From Burkholderiales bacterium (GTDB lineage Bacteria; Pseudomonadota; Gammaproteobacteria; Burkholderiales; SG8-41), in NCBI GenBank assembly GCA_005800795.1, contig SYEN01000094.1, forward strand, positions 1 through 7,879: 7,879 nucleotides of DNA. Reading direction: 5' to 3'. Each line of letters begins with the position of its first letter. The first letter of the stretch is position 1. Shown here piece by piece: positions 1-6,458 of this stretch. The notes under the pieces were generated by a model. It worked only from the letters and a program-made list of their open reading frames with translations, was not told where the DNA came from and made no database searches. A program made the translations under genes and the position numbers.

Positions 1-615
1 ATGCACGTGGTGACGGTGGAAGGTTCGGGCATCAACAAGTTTGCCGATCTGAAAGGCAAGCGGGTTTCCACCGGTGCGGTGAACAGCGCCACTGAGGTGA
101 TGGCGCTGCGCTTGACCGAAGCGCACGGCATGACTTTCAAGGATTTCACGCAGGAGCGGCTGGATCCGGGCAAATCAGTGGACGCGATCAAGGACAAAAA
201 ACTCGATGCGTTTTTCTGGGTGGGCGGCGTGCCGACGGCAGCGGTGACGGAACTGGCGGCAACGCCCGGCTTGAAGCTGAAACTCATCGATCACGACGAC
301 GGCGTGGCCGGTATGACCAAAATTTACGGCCCGCTGTATGTGCGCGACACCATTCCGGCAAAAGCCTATCCGGGGCAGGATCAGGCCAACCGCATCGCAA
401 CCGTGTGGAACGTACTGGTGGCGCGCGCGGACGTTTCCGATCAAGTGGCGTACGACGTGGTGAGAACGATTTTCGAGCGCAAGGCTGACATGGAGCGCGT
501 GCACCCTGAATCGCGAAACTTCGATCTGAAGTATCAGACCAATGCGGCGTCGGTAATCCCGTTTCATCCGGGCGCGATAAAGTATTTGGCCGAGAAGGGT
601 GTAAAAGTTCAATAA
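1..615 (+). CDS. TAXI-family TRAP transporter solute-binding protein, 3' part
   Basis: This is the periplasmic binding component of a TRAP-TAXI importer, which captures a small organic acid (in known members glutamate, 2-oxoglutarate or similar) and delivers it to the membrane permease. The visible 204 residues start inside the domain. The stretch around residues 12-32 is the family's 'sLKGKrVstGa..Sgte' region, LDAFFWVGGVP (68-78) matches the 'DAffftgG.P' segment, KAYPGQDQ (121-128) matches the 'YPG.dq' segment, and PFHPGAIKYLAEKGV (187-201) is the typical C-terminal helix. Family members are about 310-330 residues with a signal peptide, so roughly the first 110-120 residues lie upstream of the window. 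The ATG at base 1 is an internal methionine codon, not the start. The gene ends with TAA at 613-615. The matching fused permease lies 102 nt downstream beyond a terminator, a usual order for this system. The ligand cannot be inferred. Confidence 0.9.
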   Translation: MHVVTVEGSGINKFADLKGKRVSTGAVNSATEVMALRLTEAHGMTFKDFTQERLDPGKSVDAIKDKKLDAFFWVGGVPTAAVTELAATPGLKLKLIDHDDGVAGMTKIYGPLYVRDTIPAKAYPGQDQANRIATVWNVLVARADVSDQVAYDVVRTIFERKADMERVHPESRNFDLKYQTNAASVIPFHPGAIKYLAEKGVKVQ

Positions 616-624
616 AATAATTAA

Positions 625-643
625 TAAAAACAAATACTTACAT
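625..643 (+). repeat. Intergenic 19-bp TACTTA motif, copy A
   Basis: The motif reads TAAAAACAAATACTTACAT and lies 10 nt after the stop codon of the TAXI binding-protein gene, just before the terminator hairpin. It agrees at 17 of 19 positions with the reverse complement of 4312-4330, at 16 of 19 with the reverse complement of 7748-7766, and at 14 of 19 with 7442-7460. Its function is unknown. A regulator-binding site or a decayed dispersed repeat are both possible. Confidence 0.5.
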
Positions 644-647
644 TGAT

Positions 648-690
648 GACACAAACCCCGCTCTCGTTTCGAGGCGGGGTTTTTTGTGTC
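648..690 (+). terminator. Rho-independent terminator between TRAP binding protein and permease
   Basis: AAACCCCGC (653-661) pairs exactly with GCGGGGTTT (674-682). After a bulged T (662), CTCG (663-666) pairs with CGAG (670-673) around a TTT loop. A six-T run (680-685) follows the GC-rich stem. The outer bases GACACA (648-653) and TGTGTC (685-690) are also complementary, so the inverted repeat is longer than the core and has A and T flanks on both sides. It may therefore work in both directions. It sits 33 nt after the binding-protein stop and upstream of the permease, so partial read-through would give more binding protein than permease, as binding-protein systems generally need. Confidence 0.85.
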
Positions 691-702
691 GCATGATGTG
701 CA

Positions 703-712
703 ACAAACCCCG
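703..712 (+). promoter_or_regulatory. Second copy of the terminator left arm before the permease start
   Basis: ACAAACCCCG at 703-712 is identical to 651-660, the left arm of the terminator hairpin. The right arm (675-682, CGGGGTTT) could pair with either copy. Pairing with the second copy would break the terminator and fold the RNA up to 5 nt before the permease ATG at 718. This is compatible with an attenuator-like switch, but it could also be a chance or duplication remnant. No leader peptide or ligand-binding fold is visible. Confidence 0.3.
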
Positions 713-717
713 AAACC

Positions 718-2814
718 ATGTCCGCATCTGAATCACCCGCTGCAACCGTCAGCAACGAAGCGATAAGAAAAGCCGAGGAATTCATCGAGGCCGAGGAAGG
801 CGCCTCCAACAAACTGGGCGGCTGGCTGGGTACGTTCGTTGCGCTGCTCGCCATCGTGATGTCGGTGTTTCACCTGTATGCGGCGATGACCATTATGCCC
901 ACGCACATCCTGCGCGGCATCCACGTGGCGTTCATGTTGTTCCTGGTGTTCTTACTGTTCCCCGTGGCTAAACGCTTTCGCAACAAGGTGCGGTGGTGGG
1001 ATTGGCTGCTGGCGATAGTGTCGCTTTACGTGATGGGGCACATGCTGTTCGGCGGCGACGCGTTTCTTGAGCGCAGCACCGTGCCCAGCGCGCTGGATAC
1101 TTTTTGCGGCGTGGCGCTGATGCTGTTGATCCTTGAAGCGGTGCGCCGCTGCAGCGGCTGGATCATGCCTGCCGTGGTGGTGCTATTTTTGTTTTACGCC
1201 GCCATTGGCGCCAAGCTGCCGCCGCCGTGGACGCATCAGGGCATGGATACTGCGCGCATCGTCGGCCACATGTACATGACCATGGAAGGCATCTTCGGCA
1301 CCGCCATCGATGTCTCCTCCACGCTGATTATCCTGTTCACGATTTACGGCGCTTTTTTGCAGTATTCCAACGCCGGCAAGTTCTATATCGATTTTTCATT
1401 TGCAGCGATGGGCGGCAAGCCGGCGGGCGCGGGCCGCACCATCGTGCTGTCGTCGTTTTTGCTGGGCGGGCCGTCGGGCAGCGGGGTTGCCACCACGGTG
1501 ACGCTGGGCTCGGTGGCCTATCCGATGCTGATGAAAGCCGGTTACGGCAAGGATGCCGCCGGTGGCCTGTTGGCAGCGGGCGGCCTCGGCGCGATTATTT
1601 CGCCGCCAGTGCTGGGCGCGGCGGCGTTCTTGATCGCCGAGTTTTTGCGCGTGACGTATCTTGAAGTGCTGTTGATGGCGACGATACCGACACTGCTGTT
1701 TTACTTTGCGCTGTTCCTGATGGTCGAAATTGACGCACGCAAGTTCGGCATGAAACAGGTCGCCATCGACAAGGCCGATACGGTTTGGAATCTCACCCGG
1801 CGATTCGGCTTTCACTTTCTGTCGCTGATCGCGATCATCGCTTTCATGCTGTGGGGGTTCTCGCCGTTGGCTTCGGTCTTTTACGCCACCGTGGTGGCTT
1901 TTTTGGTGAGTTTTCTGCACCCCAGCTGTGCGCTGATCCCGTACGAAGTGTTCCAACGCAAAATGCCTGTGCTGCAGGGGGTGTGGGTGAGCGGTCTGCG
2001 CAAGGCCATGGAAGGCGGCTCGGTCGGCGTGCTGAATGTGGCGGCGACCTGCGCGGCGGCCGGCCTGATCGTCGGTGTGGTGACGCTGACCGGTTTGGGA
2101 CTTAAATTCAGTTCCATCGTTCTGACCTACGCCGATGGCTGGAGCAAGGGCATCGTCGACGGGCTGGCGATGATGGGCGTCACCCCCACGCCCGCGCTGT
2201 TGCACGACGTGAAGCTGCTGCTGACGGCACTGATGACGTCCCTCATTGTGTGGATCGTCGGTCTCGCAGTGCCGGTGACCGCAAGCTACATCCTCTGCGC
2301 GGTGATTGCCGCGCCCGCCTTGATTCAACTCGGCGTGCCGGATTTCGCCGCGCACATGTTTATTTTTTACTACGCGGTGCTGTCGGAAGTTTCGCCGCCA
2401 ACGGCGTTGTCGCCGTTCGCAGCAGCGGCGATCACCGGCGGCGACCCCTATAAGACAACATTGCAATCGTGGAAGTACACCATGCCCGCGTTTCTGGTGC
2501 CGTTCATGTTTGTGCTTGATCCGGCGGGCCTGGGCCTGCTGTTGATGGGCTCGTTCAAGGCGCTGGCGAAAGCCTCGGTGGTGGATATCGCCATCGTCAG
2601 TGCCACGGCGATGATCGGCATCGCGGCGCTGGCGGCAGGCGTGCAGGGCTGGTTGTTCCGGCAGACCACGCGGGCGGAGCGCTGGCTGTTGATTATTGCG
2701 GGTCTGGCGCTGGTGTACCCGAAAGCGATGTTCGACGTGGTCGGGGTGGGTTTGATCATTGTCGCCATCGTGCTGCAAAAACTGCGTTCGGCACATTCGC
2801 CGCCACCGGTGTAA
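718..2814 (+). CDS. TRAP transporter permease, fused small and large subunits (DctQ-DctM fusion)
   Basis: This 698-residue inner-membrane protein is the membrane part of a TRAP-TAXI secondary importer, which moves a carboxylate bound by the periplasmic TAXI protein using an ion gradient. A hydrophilic N-terminus (about 1-35) is followed by DctQ-like helices (about 36-165) and then the large DctM-like section (about 200-690). Two signature regions are visible. GGPSGSGVATTVTLG (250-264) runs into KAGYGKDAAGGLLAAGGLGAIISPPVLGAAAFLIAEFL (273-310, the helical hairpin with the SPP turn). The second is FYYAVLSEVSPPTALSPFAAAAITGGDP (550-577). The length fits TAXI-type fused permeases (about 640-700). 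ATG 718 is the only reasonable start, but no Shine-Dalgarno sequence precedes it; the bases before it repeat the left arm of the upstream terminator. The partner binding protein is the gene upstream. Assignment is secure; the substrate is unknown. Confidence 0.93.
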   Translation: MSASESPAATVSNEAIRKAEEFIEAEEGASNKLGGWLGTFVALLAIVMSVFHLYAAMTIMPTHILRGIHVAFMLFLVFLLFPVAKRFRNKVRWWDWLLAIVSLYVMGHMLFGGDAFLERSTVPSALDTFCGVALMLLILEAVRRCSGWIMPAVVVLFLFYAAIGAKLPPPWTHQGMDTARIVGHMYMTMEGIFGTAIDVSSTLIILFTIYGAFLQYSNAGKFYIDFSFAAMGGKPAGAGRTIVLSSFLLGGPSGSGVATTVTLGSVAYPMLMKAGYGKDAAGGLLAAGGLGAIISPPVLGAAAFLIAEFLRVTYLEVLLMATIPTLLFYFALFLMVEIDARKFGMKQVAIDKADTVWNLTRRFGFHFLSLIAIIAFMLWGFSPLASVFYATVVAFLVSFLHPSCALIPYEVFQRKMPVLQGVWVSGLRKAMEGGSVGVLNVAATCAAAGLIVGVVTLTGLGLKFSSIVLTYADGWSKGIVDGLAMMGVTPTPALLHDVKLLLTALMTSLIVWIVGLAVPVTASYILCAVIAAPALIQLGVPDFAAHMFIFYYAVLSEVSPPTALSPFAAAAITGGDPYKTTLQSWKYTMPAFLVPFMFVLDPAGLGLLLMGSFKALAKASVVDIAIVSATAMIGIAALAAGVQGWLFRQTTRAERWLLIIAGLALVYPKAMFDVVGVGLIIVAIVLQKLRSAHSPPPV

Positions 2815-2823
2815 TCTCCGGCG

Positions 2824-4257
2824 ATGTCCGAGCCCGTCGCATCGTCCAAATCCGCTGCAAAAGAAAGTCGCGCACCGCTCACCATAGCGGTGTTGGTGGC
2901 GCTGTGCGGCGCGCTGATAGCCATGCCCTCACCTGCCGGCTTGCCCGAAGCCGGCAAACGTGTGATCGCGGTGGCCTTGCTCGCCATCGGCCTGTGGTGC
3001 ACCGAGGCATTGCCCGCCGGGGTGACCGGTCTGGTGCTGATCGTTGCGCTGGTGTTGACCGGCGCGGTGCCGAATTTCTCTGATGCGCTGGCGGGTTTTG
3101 CCGATCCGGTGGCGTATTTTCTGATCGGCGTACTCACCCTCGGGCTGGCCGTGCAAAAAAGCGGGCTTGCCGAACGCATTGCCGGATTTTTTCTGCGCCG
3201 TTCCCGCGGCAGCGCGTCGTCGCTGTATGTGCAATTACTGCTGACGTTTCCGCTACTGACCCTGGTTTTACCCTCGGCCACCACGCGCACCGGCATACTG
3301 GTGCACGTCTACGAGCAGGCGCTGGAACTGGCCGCCGTGCCGCGCCAGTCGCCACTGGCGAGCGCGATCATGATGGCGCTCAATTCGATCAACCGGCTGG
3401 CGTCCACCATCCTGATGACTGGCGGCATCACGCCGGTGGTGGCGGCGGCATTGATCGGCGCTTCGGTCGGGCATATTGGGTGGAATCAGTGGCTGGTGCT
3501 GATGAGCGTGCCGTACTTCGTACTGCTGGCCGTAGGCAGCGCGATGATTTATGTAATCTACCGTTCCGGGTTCGCCCAGCGTCTGCCCGCATTGCCCGAC
3601 CAACCGCCGCGCAAACTGGCACCCAAGGAATGGCGCACACTCATCATCACGCTTGGCGCATCGCTGTTGTGGCTCACCGACGCCTGGCACCACTGGCATC
3701 CGGCGATTCCGGCGCTGATTGCGTGGATAGTGCTGCTGATGCCGCGCATCGGCGTGCTGACGTGGAAGGAGTTCGAGCGCGATATCGGCTGGGCAAACTT
3801 TTTTGTGCTGGCGGCGTCGTTGTCGCTGGCACGCGCGTTGAAGGTCAGCGGTGCCAGCGATTGGGTGGCCGGCCTGATCACCGCAGCGGTGCCCGCCTTT
3901 CAGGGGCAGCCGTATTACGTGGTCGCCACGCTGATGATTGCCTCGGTGCCGGTGCGGCTGCTGATTCCCAACATTACCGGCTTTCTGGCTACCACCATTC
4001 CCATCGCTATGGCCATCGGCACCGCCACCGGGGTCAACCCGATGATCTGCGGGCTGGCGGTGATGATCGGCGGCGACGCCGTGCTGTATTACCCGGCACA
4101 AAGCGTGTCATCTTTGGCGGTGTACGAGCGCGGCTACCTCACCGCGCCGGACATCTTTAAATTCGGCGTGTGGATGACGCTGGCGGCAATCGTCGTGGTG
4201 CTGCTGGTGGCGTTGCCGTACTGGGCGGCGGTGGGCGTACCGTTGCAGGTGCGGTAG
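2824..4257 (+). CDS. SLC13/DASS-family carboxylate (anion) transporter
   Basis: This 477-residue polytopic membrane protein resembles the divalent anion/sodium symporter family (SLC13, CitT/INDY type), which imports di- or tricarboxylates or sulfate. A short polar N-terminus (1-18) is followed by about 11-12 hydrophobic segments. Family landmarks are LWCTEALPAGVTGL (57-70), FADPVAYFLIGVLTLGLAVQKSGLAERIA (92-120), PSATTRTGIL (150-159) at the first ligand-binding hairpin, DIGWANFFVLAASLSLARALKVSGASDWVA (320-349), and IPNITGFLATTIPIA (381-395) at the second hairpin. The two SNT motifs of characterised members are altered here (SAT at 151-153; PNIT at 382-385). The ATG lies 9 nt after the TRAP permease stop with only a weak purine stretch before it, so translational coupling in one operon is likely. 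Tandem placement of two unrelated carboxylate transporters suggests related substrates. The family call is firm; ion coupling and substrate are not. Confidence 0.85.
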   Translation: MSEPVASSKSAAKESRAPLTIAVLVALCGALIAMPSPAGLPEAGKRVIAVALLAIGLWCTEALPAGVTGLVLIVALVLTGAVPNFSDALAGFADPVAYFLIGVLTLGLAVQKSGLAERIAGFFLRRSRGSASSLYVQLLLTFPLLTLVLPSATTRTGILVHVYEQALELAAVPRQSPLASAIMMALNSINRLASTILMTGGITPVVAAALIGASVGHIGWNQWLVLMSVPYFVLLAVGSAMIYVIYRSGFAQRLPALPDQPPRKLAPKEWRTLIITLGASLLWLTDAWHHWHPAIPALIAWIVLLMPRIGVLTWKEFERDIGWANFFVLAASLSLARALKVSGASDWVAGLITAAVPAFQGQPYYVVATLMIASVPVRLLIPNITGFLATTIPIAMAIGTATGVNPMICGLAVMIGGDAVLYYPAQSVSSLAVYERGYLTAPDIFKFGVWMTLAAIVVVLLVALPYWAAVGVPLQVR

Positions 4258-4311
4258 CATGGTTCCGCGCAAGTTCAACGCAGAAGGGCGAAACGTGGAA
4301 AAGAAGCGTTG

Positions 4312-4330
4312 ATTTAAGTATCTGTTTTTA
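4312..4330 (-). repeat. Intergenic 19-bp TACTTA motif, copy B (reverse orientation)
   Basis: Read on the minus strand this is TAAAAACAGATACTTAAAT, differing from copy A at only two of 19 positions. It lies 43 nt before the ATG of the CoA-transferase gene and 54 nt after the SLC13 gene stop, in the AT-rich part of the spacer. Its right end overlaps the first unit of a TTTTTAAAC direct repeat. Confidence 0.5.
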
Positions 4331-4346
4331 AACAATATTTTTAAAC
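4325..4346 (+). repeat. Direct repeat TTTTTAAAC with 13-bp period upstream of the CoA-transferase gene
   Basis: TTTTTAAAC occurs at 4325-4333 and again at 4338-4346, separated by AATA. It lies about 28 nt before the ATG at 4374, where promoter or operator elements would be expected. I could not fit a convincing sigma-70 -35/-10 pair, so its role as a regulator site or a bendable AT-rich tract is inference only. Confidence 0.35.
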
Positions 4347-4373
4347 TAAAACCCGCTCCAAAATGTGAAAGCC

Positions 4374-5573
4374 ATGAACAACGCAGCCAAAGACGATCTG
4401 CCCTATGCGGGCGTAAAAGTTCTCGATCTATCGCAAGGTGTGGCTGGCCCGTATTGCGGCATGCACCTCGCACGCAACGGCGCCAACGTGATCAAGGTCG
4501 AGCCGGTCGAAATTGGCTGCTGGAGCCGGCGCCTGGGCAAGCACACGAATGACCACACCGCGCATTCCGTCATCGTCAACCGCGCCAAGCGCTCGCTCGC
4601 CCTTGACCTCAAATCCGAGCAAGGCGTGGCCATTGTGCAGCGGCTTGCCAGCCAATGCGACGTGTTGATCCATAACTATCGCGTCGGCAAGATCGACAAG
4701 TTCAAGCTTGATTACGAGAGCGTCAAGAAAACCAACCCGAATGTGGTTTACGCCCACATCACCGGCTTCGGCCCGACGGGGCCGCGCGCCGACAATCCTG
4801 CAACGGACTCGGTGATGCAGGCCTATACGGGCATGATGTCGATCAATCGCAGTGCGGCGGGTGTGCCGCAGCGTATCGAAATGCTGGCGATCGATTTCTC
4901 CACCGGCCTGTATGCCTTCCAGGCGGTCTCAGCAGCGCTCTACCGCAAAGCAATGAAAGGCCGCGGCGCCCATATCCAGACCAGCCTGCTGGAATGCGCG
5001 CTCGCCCTGCAGGAAGGCGCGATGATGGAACACCATTTGCAGGGCGGCGCCGCGGAGCCCATCGGCGCCCCCACCGGTATGTTCAAAACCCAGGACGGCT
5101 TCATGAGCGTCAACGCGCGGCGTGATGAGCACTTCAAGCGCCTCGCCAAACTGATCGGCAAGGACGGGTGGATCACCGATCCGCGTTACGCCGACGCGCG
5201 CGCCCGCGTCAAGCATCGCGAAGAACTAATGGCCGAACTGCGGCCCCTCTTCGAAACCAAAACCTCCAACGAATGGATGGAACTGCTTTCGAGCATCGAC
5301 ATCCTGAAAGCCAAGGTCAACACCTACGACGAACTTTTCAAAGACCCGCAGGTGCAGGCGATGAATGCGGTACGCTGGGTGGAGAACGACGCGCTCGGCC
5401 GTGTGCCGATGGGGACGATTTGCGGGCAGCCCGCGCCGGTGACGGGTGATCCACTCACGCATGCGCCGCATTTGGGCGAGCATACGCGGGAGATTTTGGG
5501 GGAGATGGGGTTTGGCGCTGGGGATATCGAAAAGCTGACGGCTTCGGGCGTAGTCGCGTGCTACCGCGAATAA
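4374..5573 (+). CDS. Class III (CaiB/BaiF family) CoA-transferase
   Basis: This cytoplasmic enzyme transfers coenzyme A between an acyl-CoA and a free carboxylic acid (family members act on formate/oxalate, carnitine, succinate with benzylsuccinate or itaconate, and others). Counting from ATG 4374 the protein is 399 residues, the usual length of about 380-420. The N-terminal GVKVLDLSQGVAGPYCGMHLARNGANVIKVE is the family's nucleotide/CoA-binding start. ADNPATDSVMQAYTGMM and the following segment match the core, and D174 in AIDFSTGLYAFQAVSAAL sits where the catalytic aspartate is expected (Asp169 of formyl-CoA transferase). The C-terminal HLGEHTREILGEMGF is also typical. A GTG at 4365 would add three residues; neither start has a clear Shine-Dalgarno, and I prefer the ATG. 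It probably activates an acid brought in by neighbouring transporters, but the acid cannot be named. It has its own spacer upstream and may be a separate transcription unit. Confidence 0.92.
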   Translation: MNNAAKDDLPYAGVKVLDLSQGVAGPYCGMHLARNGANVIKVEPVEIGCWSRRLGKHTNDHTAHSVIVNRAKRSLALDLKSEQGVAIVQRLASQCDVLIHNYRVGKIDKFKLDYESVKKTNPNVVYAHITGFGPTGPRADNPATDSVMQAYTGMMSINRSAAGVPQRIEMLAIDFSTGLYAFQAVSAALYRKAMKGRGAHIQTSLLECALALQEGAMMEHHLQGGAAEPIGAPTGMFKTQDGFMSVNARRDEHFKRLAKLIGKDGWITDPRYADARARVKHREELMAELRPLFETKTSNEWMELLSSIDILKAKVNTYDELFKDPQVQAMNAVRWVENDALGRVPMGTICGQPAPVTGDPLTHAPHLGEHTREILGEMGFGAGDIEKLTASGVVACYRE

Positions 5574-5587
5574 GCAAGTTCCAGGGT

Positions 5588-5616
5588 TTGTCAGTAGATA
5601 CAGAAATCTGTATTAT
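5588..5616 (+). promoter_or_regulatory. Sigma-70-like promoter of the toxin-antitoxin operon
   Basis: TTGTCA (5588-5593) and TATTAT (5611-5616) each match the sigma-70 consensus at five of six positions and are separated by 17 nt. The expected transcription start, about 7 nt past the -10 box, falls at or next to the antitoxin ATG (5623). No Shine-Dalgarno sequence lies before that ATG, so the mRNA may be leaderless. Confidence 0.6.
5598..5613. promoter_or_regulatory. Palindromic operator candidate in the toxin-antitoxin promoter
   Basis: ATACAGA-AA-TCTGTAT is a perfect inverted repeat with 7-bp arms and a 2-bp centre. It fills the space between the -35 and -10 boxes and covers half of the -10 box. 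Antitoxins with ribbon-helix-helix domains typically bind such palindromes as dimers and repress their own operon, often with the toxin as co-repressor. Binding here is inferred from position and symmetry. Confidence 0.6.
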
Positions 5617-5622
5617 GCCCGC

Positions 5623-5868
5623 ATGAAGACGACGCTAGACATTAATGACACCTTGCTTGCCAGCGCCAAGGCGCTGGCTGCCCGGCAACGCACCAGTGTG
5701 ACGCGGTTGATCGAAGAAGGCCTGCAATTGCGCTTGCGTGCGAACGCCATGCCCAAGAAGCTGAGAAAGCGGGCGATCCCCGTGTTTCATGGAAAGGGCG
5801 GCTTGGCCGCGGGCGTGAATCCCCTAAGCAACAAAGCGCTGTTCGAAGCGGCAGGCGATGACGCCTGA
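5623..5868 (+). CDS. VapB-like type II antitoxin (ribbon-helix-helix)
   Basis: This 81-residue protein probably neutralises the toxin encoded next and represses the shared operon. The first 40 residues, beginning KTTLDINDTLLASAKALAARQRTS and ending in RLIEEGLQLRL, look like a ribbon-helix-helix DNA-binding domain of the 'MKTTLDIdd.LL..AKalAa' antitoxin group. A basic linker (about 45-55, KKLRKRAIP) and a C-terminal segment ending NKALFEAAGDDA, the likely toxin-binding tail, follow. Its reading frame overlaps the toxin gene by 11 nt, the tight coupling expected of such pairs. No ribosome binding site precedes the ATG; a promoter and palindrome immediately upstream fit autoregulation. The family is clear; the specific toxin family partner is judged from the neighbour. 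Confidence 0.82.
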   Translation: MKTTLDINDTLLASAKALAARQRTSVTRLIEEGLQLRLRANAMPKKLRKRAIPVFHGKGGLAAGVNPLSNKALFEAAGDDA

Positions 5869-6295
5869 CGTCAACGTGCTGGTGGCGGCGTCGCGCGACG
5901 ATCACCCGCATCACGAGATCGCGATAAAGTGGTTGCATCACTCGCTTGAGGCATGCGAGCACGGCGCCACGTTTCGACTGCTGCCGATGGTCACCGCAGC
6001 CTTCCTCAGGCTGACGACCAATCCGCGTATTTTCCCCAAAGCAGCGCCGCTGGATGCCGCGGTAGCCTTCATTGATGCATTAGCCGCGGCGCCCGGCGTG
6101 GATATGCCATCAATTGGGCCGGAGTGGCCATTGCTGCGACAACTTTGCACGGATAAATCGTTGACGGCCAATCAAATTCCCAACGCATGGATTGCCGCAT
6201 GCGTGAATTATCTGGGCGATCATTTGGTTACATTCGACGCGGATTTCAAGGCATTGCTGCGCCCGGCGCAATTGACAGTACTGCCGGCACAGTAA
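5858..6295 (+). CDS. VapC-like PIN-domain toxin, possible catalytic substitution
   Basis: This 145-residue protein looks like a PIN-domain ribonuclease toxin of the actinobacterial/proteobacterial VapC subgroup. D4 in TPDVNVLVAASRDDHPHH is the first metal-binding acid. FLRLTTNPRIF (49-59) and AAVAFIDALAAAPGVDM (67-83) are typical of the subgroup. The segment IPNAWIAACVNYLGDHLVTFDADF (107-130) matches the usual 'vPDAylAAlaiehG..lvtfDrDF'. D127 and D129 are present, but residue 109 is Asn (codon AAC, 6182-6184) where members normally have a catalytic Asp (GAC). If real, this single-base difference may reduce or abolish nuclease activity. The ATG lies inside the antitoxin's last codons (11-nt overlap), implying translational coupling. 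Such toxins cleave RNA in the cytoplasm; the target here is unknown. Confidence 0.85.
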   Translation: MTPDVNVLVAASRDDHPHHEIAIKWLHHSLEACEHGATFRLLPMVTAAFLRLTTNPRIFPKAAPLDAAVAFIDALAAAPGVDMPSIGPEWPLLRQLCTDKSLTANQIPNAWIAACVNYLGDHLVTFDADFKALLRPAQLTVLPAQ

Positions 6296-6368
6296 ACGTT
6301 GCGGGCGTTGTATTCCTATGTATTGCATAGTTACGCGAGTCGCAATATTGCAGACCTGTCGCCTTGCG

Positions 6369-6414
6369 TTTAAATTATTTATAAATCCAATACGCTATGG
6401 TTGGCGAATTTAAA
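6369..6414. repeat. AT-rich inverted repeat in the leader of the TctC-like gene
   Basis: TTTAAATT (6369-6376) and AATTTAAA (6407-6414) are exact inverted copies separated by 30 nt. They lie 45-90 nt upstream of the binding-protein ATG at 6459. Between them is a TATAAA hexamer (6380-6385) with no good -35 partner, and a stretch at 6380-6398 that weakly resembles the TACTTA motif. The arms could be half-sites for a regulator, but each is also self-similar AT sequence, so confidence is low. Confidence 0.3.
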
Positions 6415-6444
6415 TCGACGTAGGCCACTTTGATGTATCTGGCT

Positions 6445-6450
6445 GAGGAG
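6445..6450 (+). promoter_or_regulatory. Ribosome binding site of the TctC-like gene
   Basis: GAGGAG at 6445-6450 lies 8 nt before ATG 6459. It is the only strong Shine-Dalgarno sequence in the window and fixes the start of the binding-protein gene. Confidence 0.75.
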
Positions 6451-6458
6451 AAATTTCC

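Noticed and set aside
1396..2796. A 466-codon open frame on the minus strand opposite the TRAP permease
   Set aside because: Its product is full of His, Arg and Gln with no recognisable domain. It is the antisense shadow of a GC-rich membrane-protein gene, which itself has clear family motifs.
2448..4101. Long minus-strand frames (2448-3296 and 3268-4101) opposite the TRAP and SLC13 genes
   Set aside because: They are low-complexity translations with no start signals and no domains. The + strand genes explain the open frames.
3480..4160. A 226-codon + strand frame inside the SLC13 gene
   Set aside because: Arg- and Ala-rich out-of-frame translation with no family resemblance; the overlapping frame is a continuous transporter, so there is no frameshift to explain.
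6279..6294. Inverted repeat TACTG/CAGTA at the end of the toxin gene
   Set aside because: Only 5 bp of stem and no T-run; it is too weak to be called a terminator.
6316..6330. Inverted repeat CTATG/CATAG after the toxin gene
   Set aside because: Five-base arms in AT-rich DNA are expected by chance and no T-run follows.
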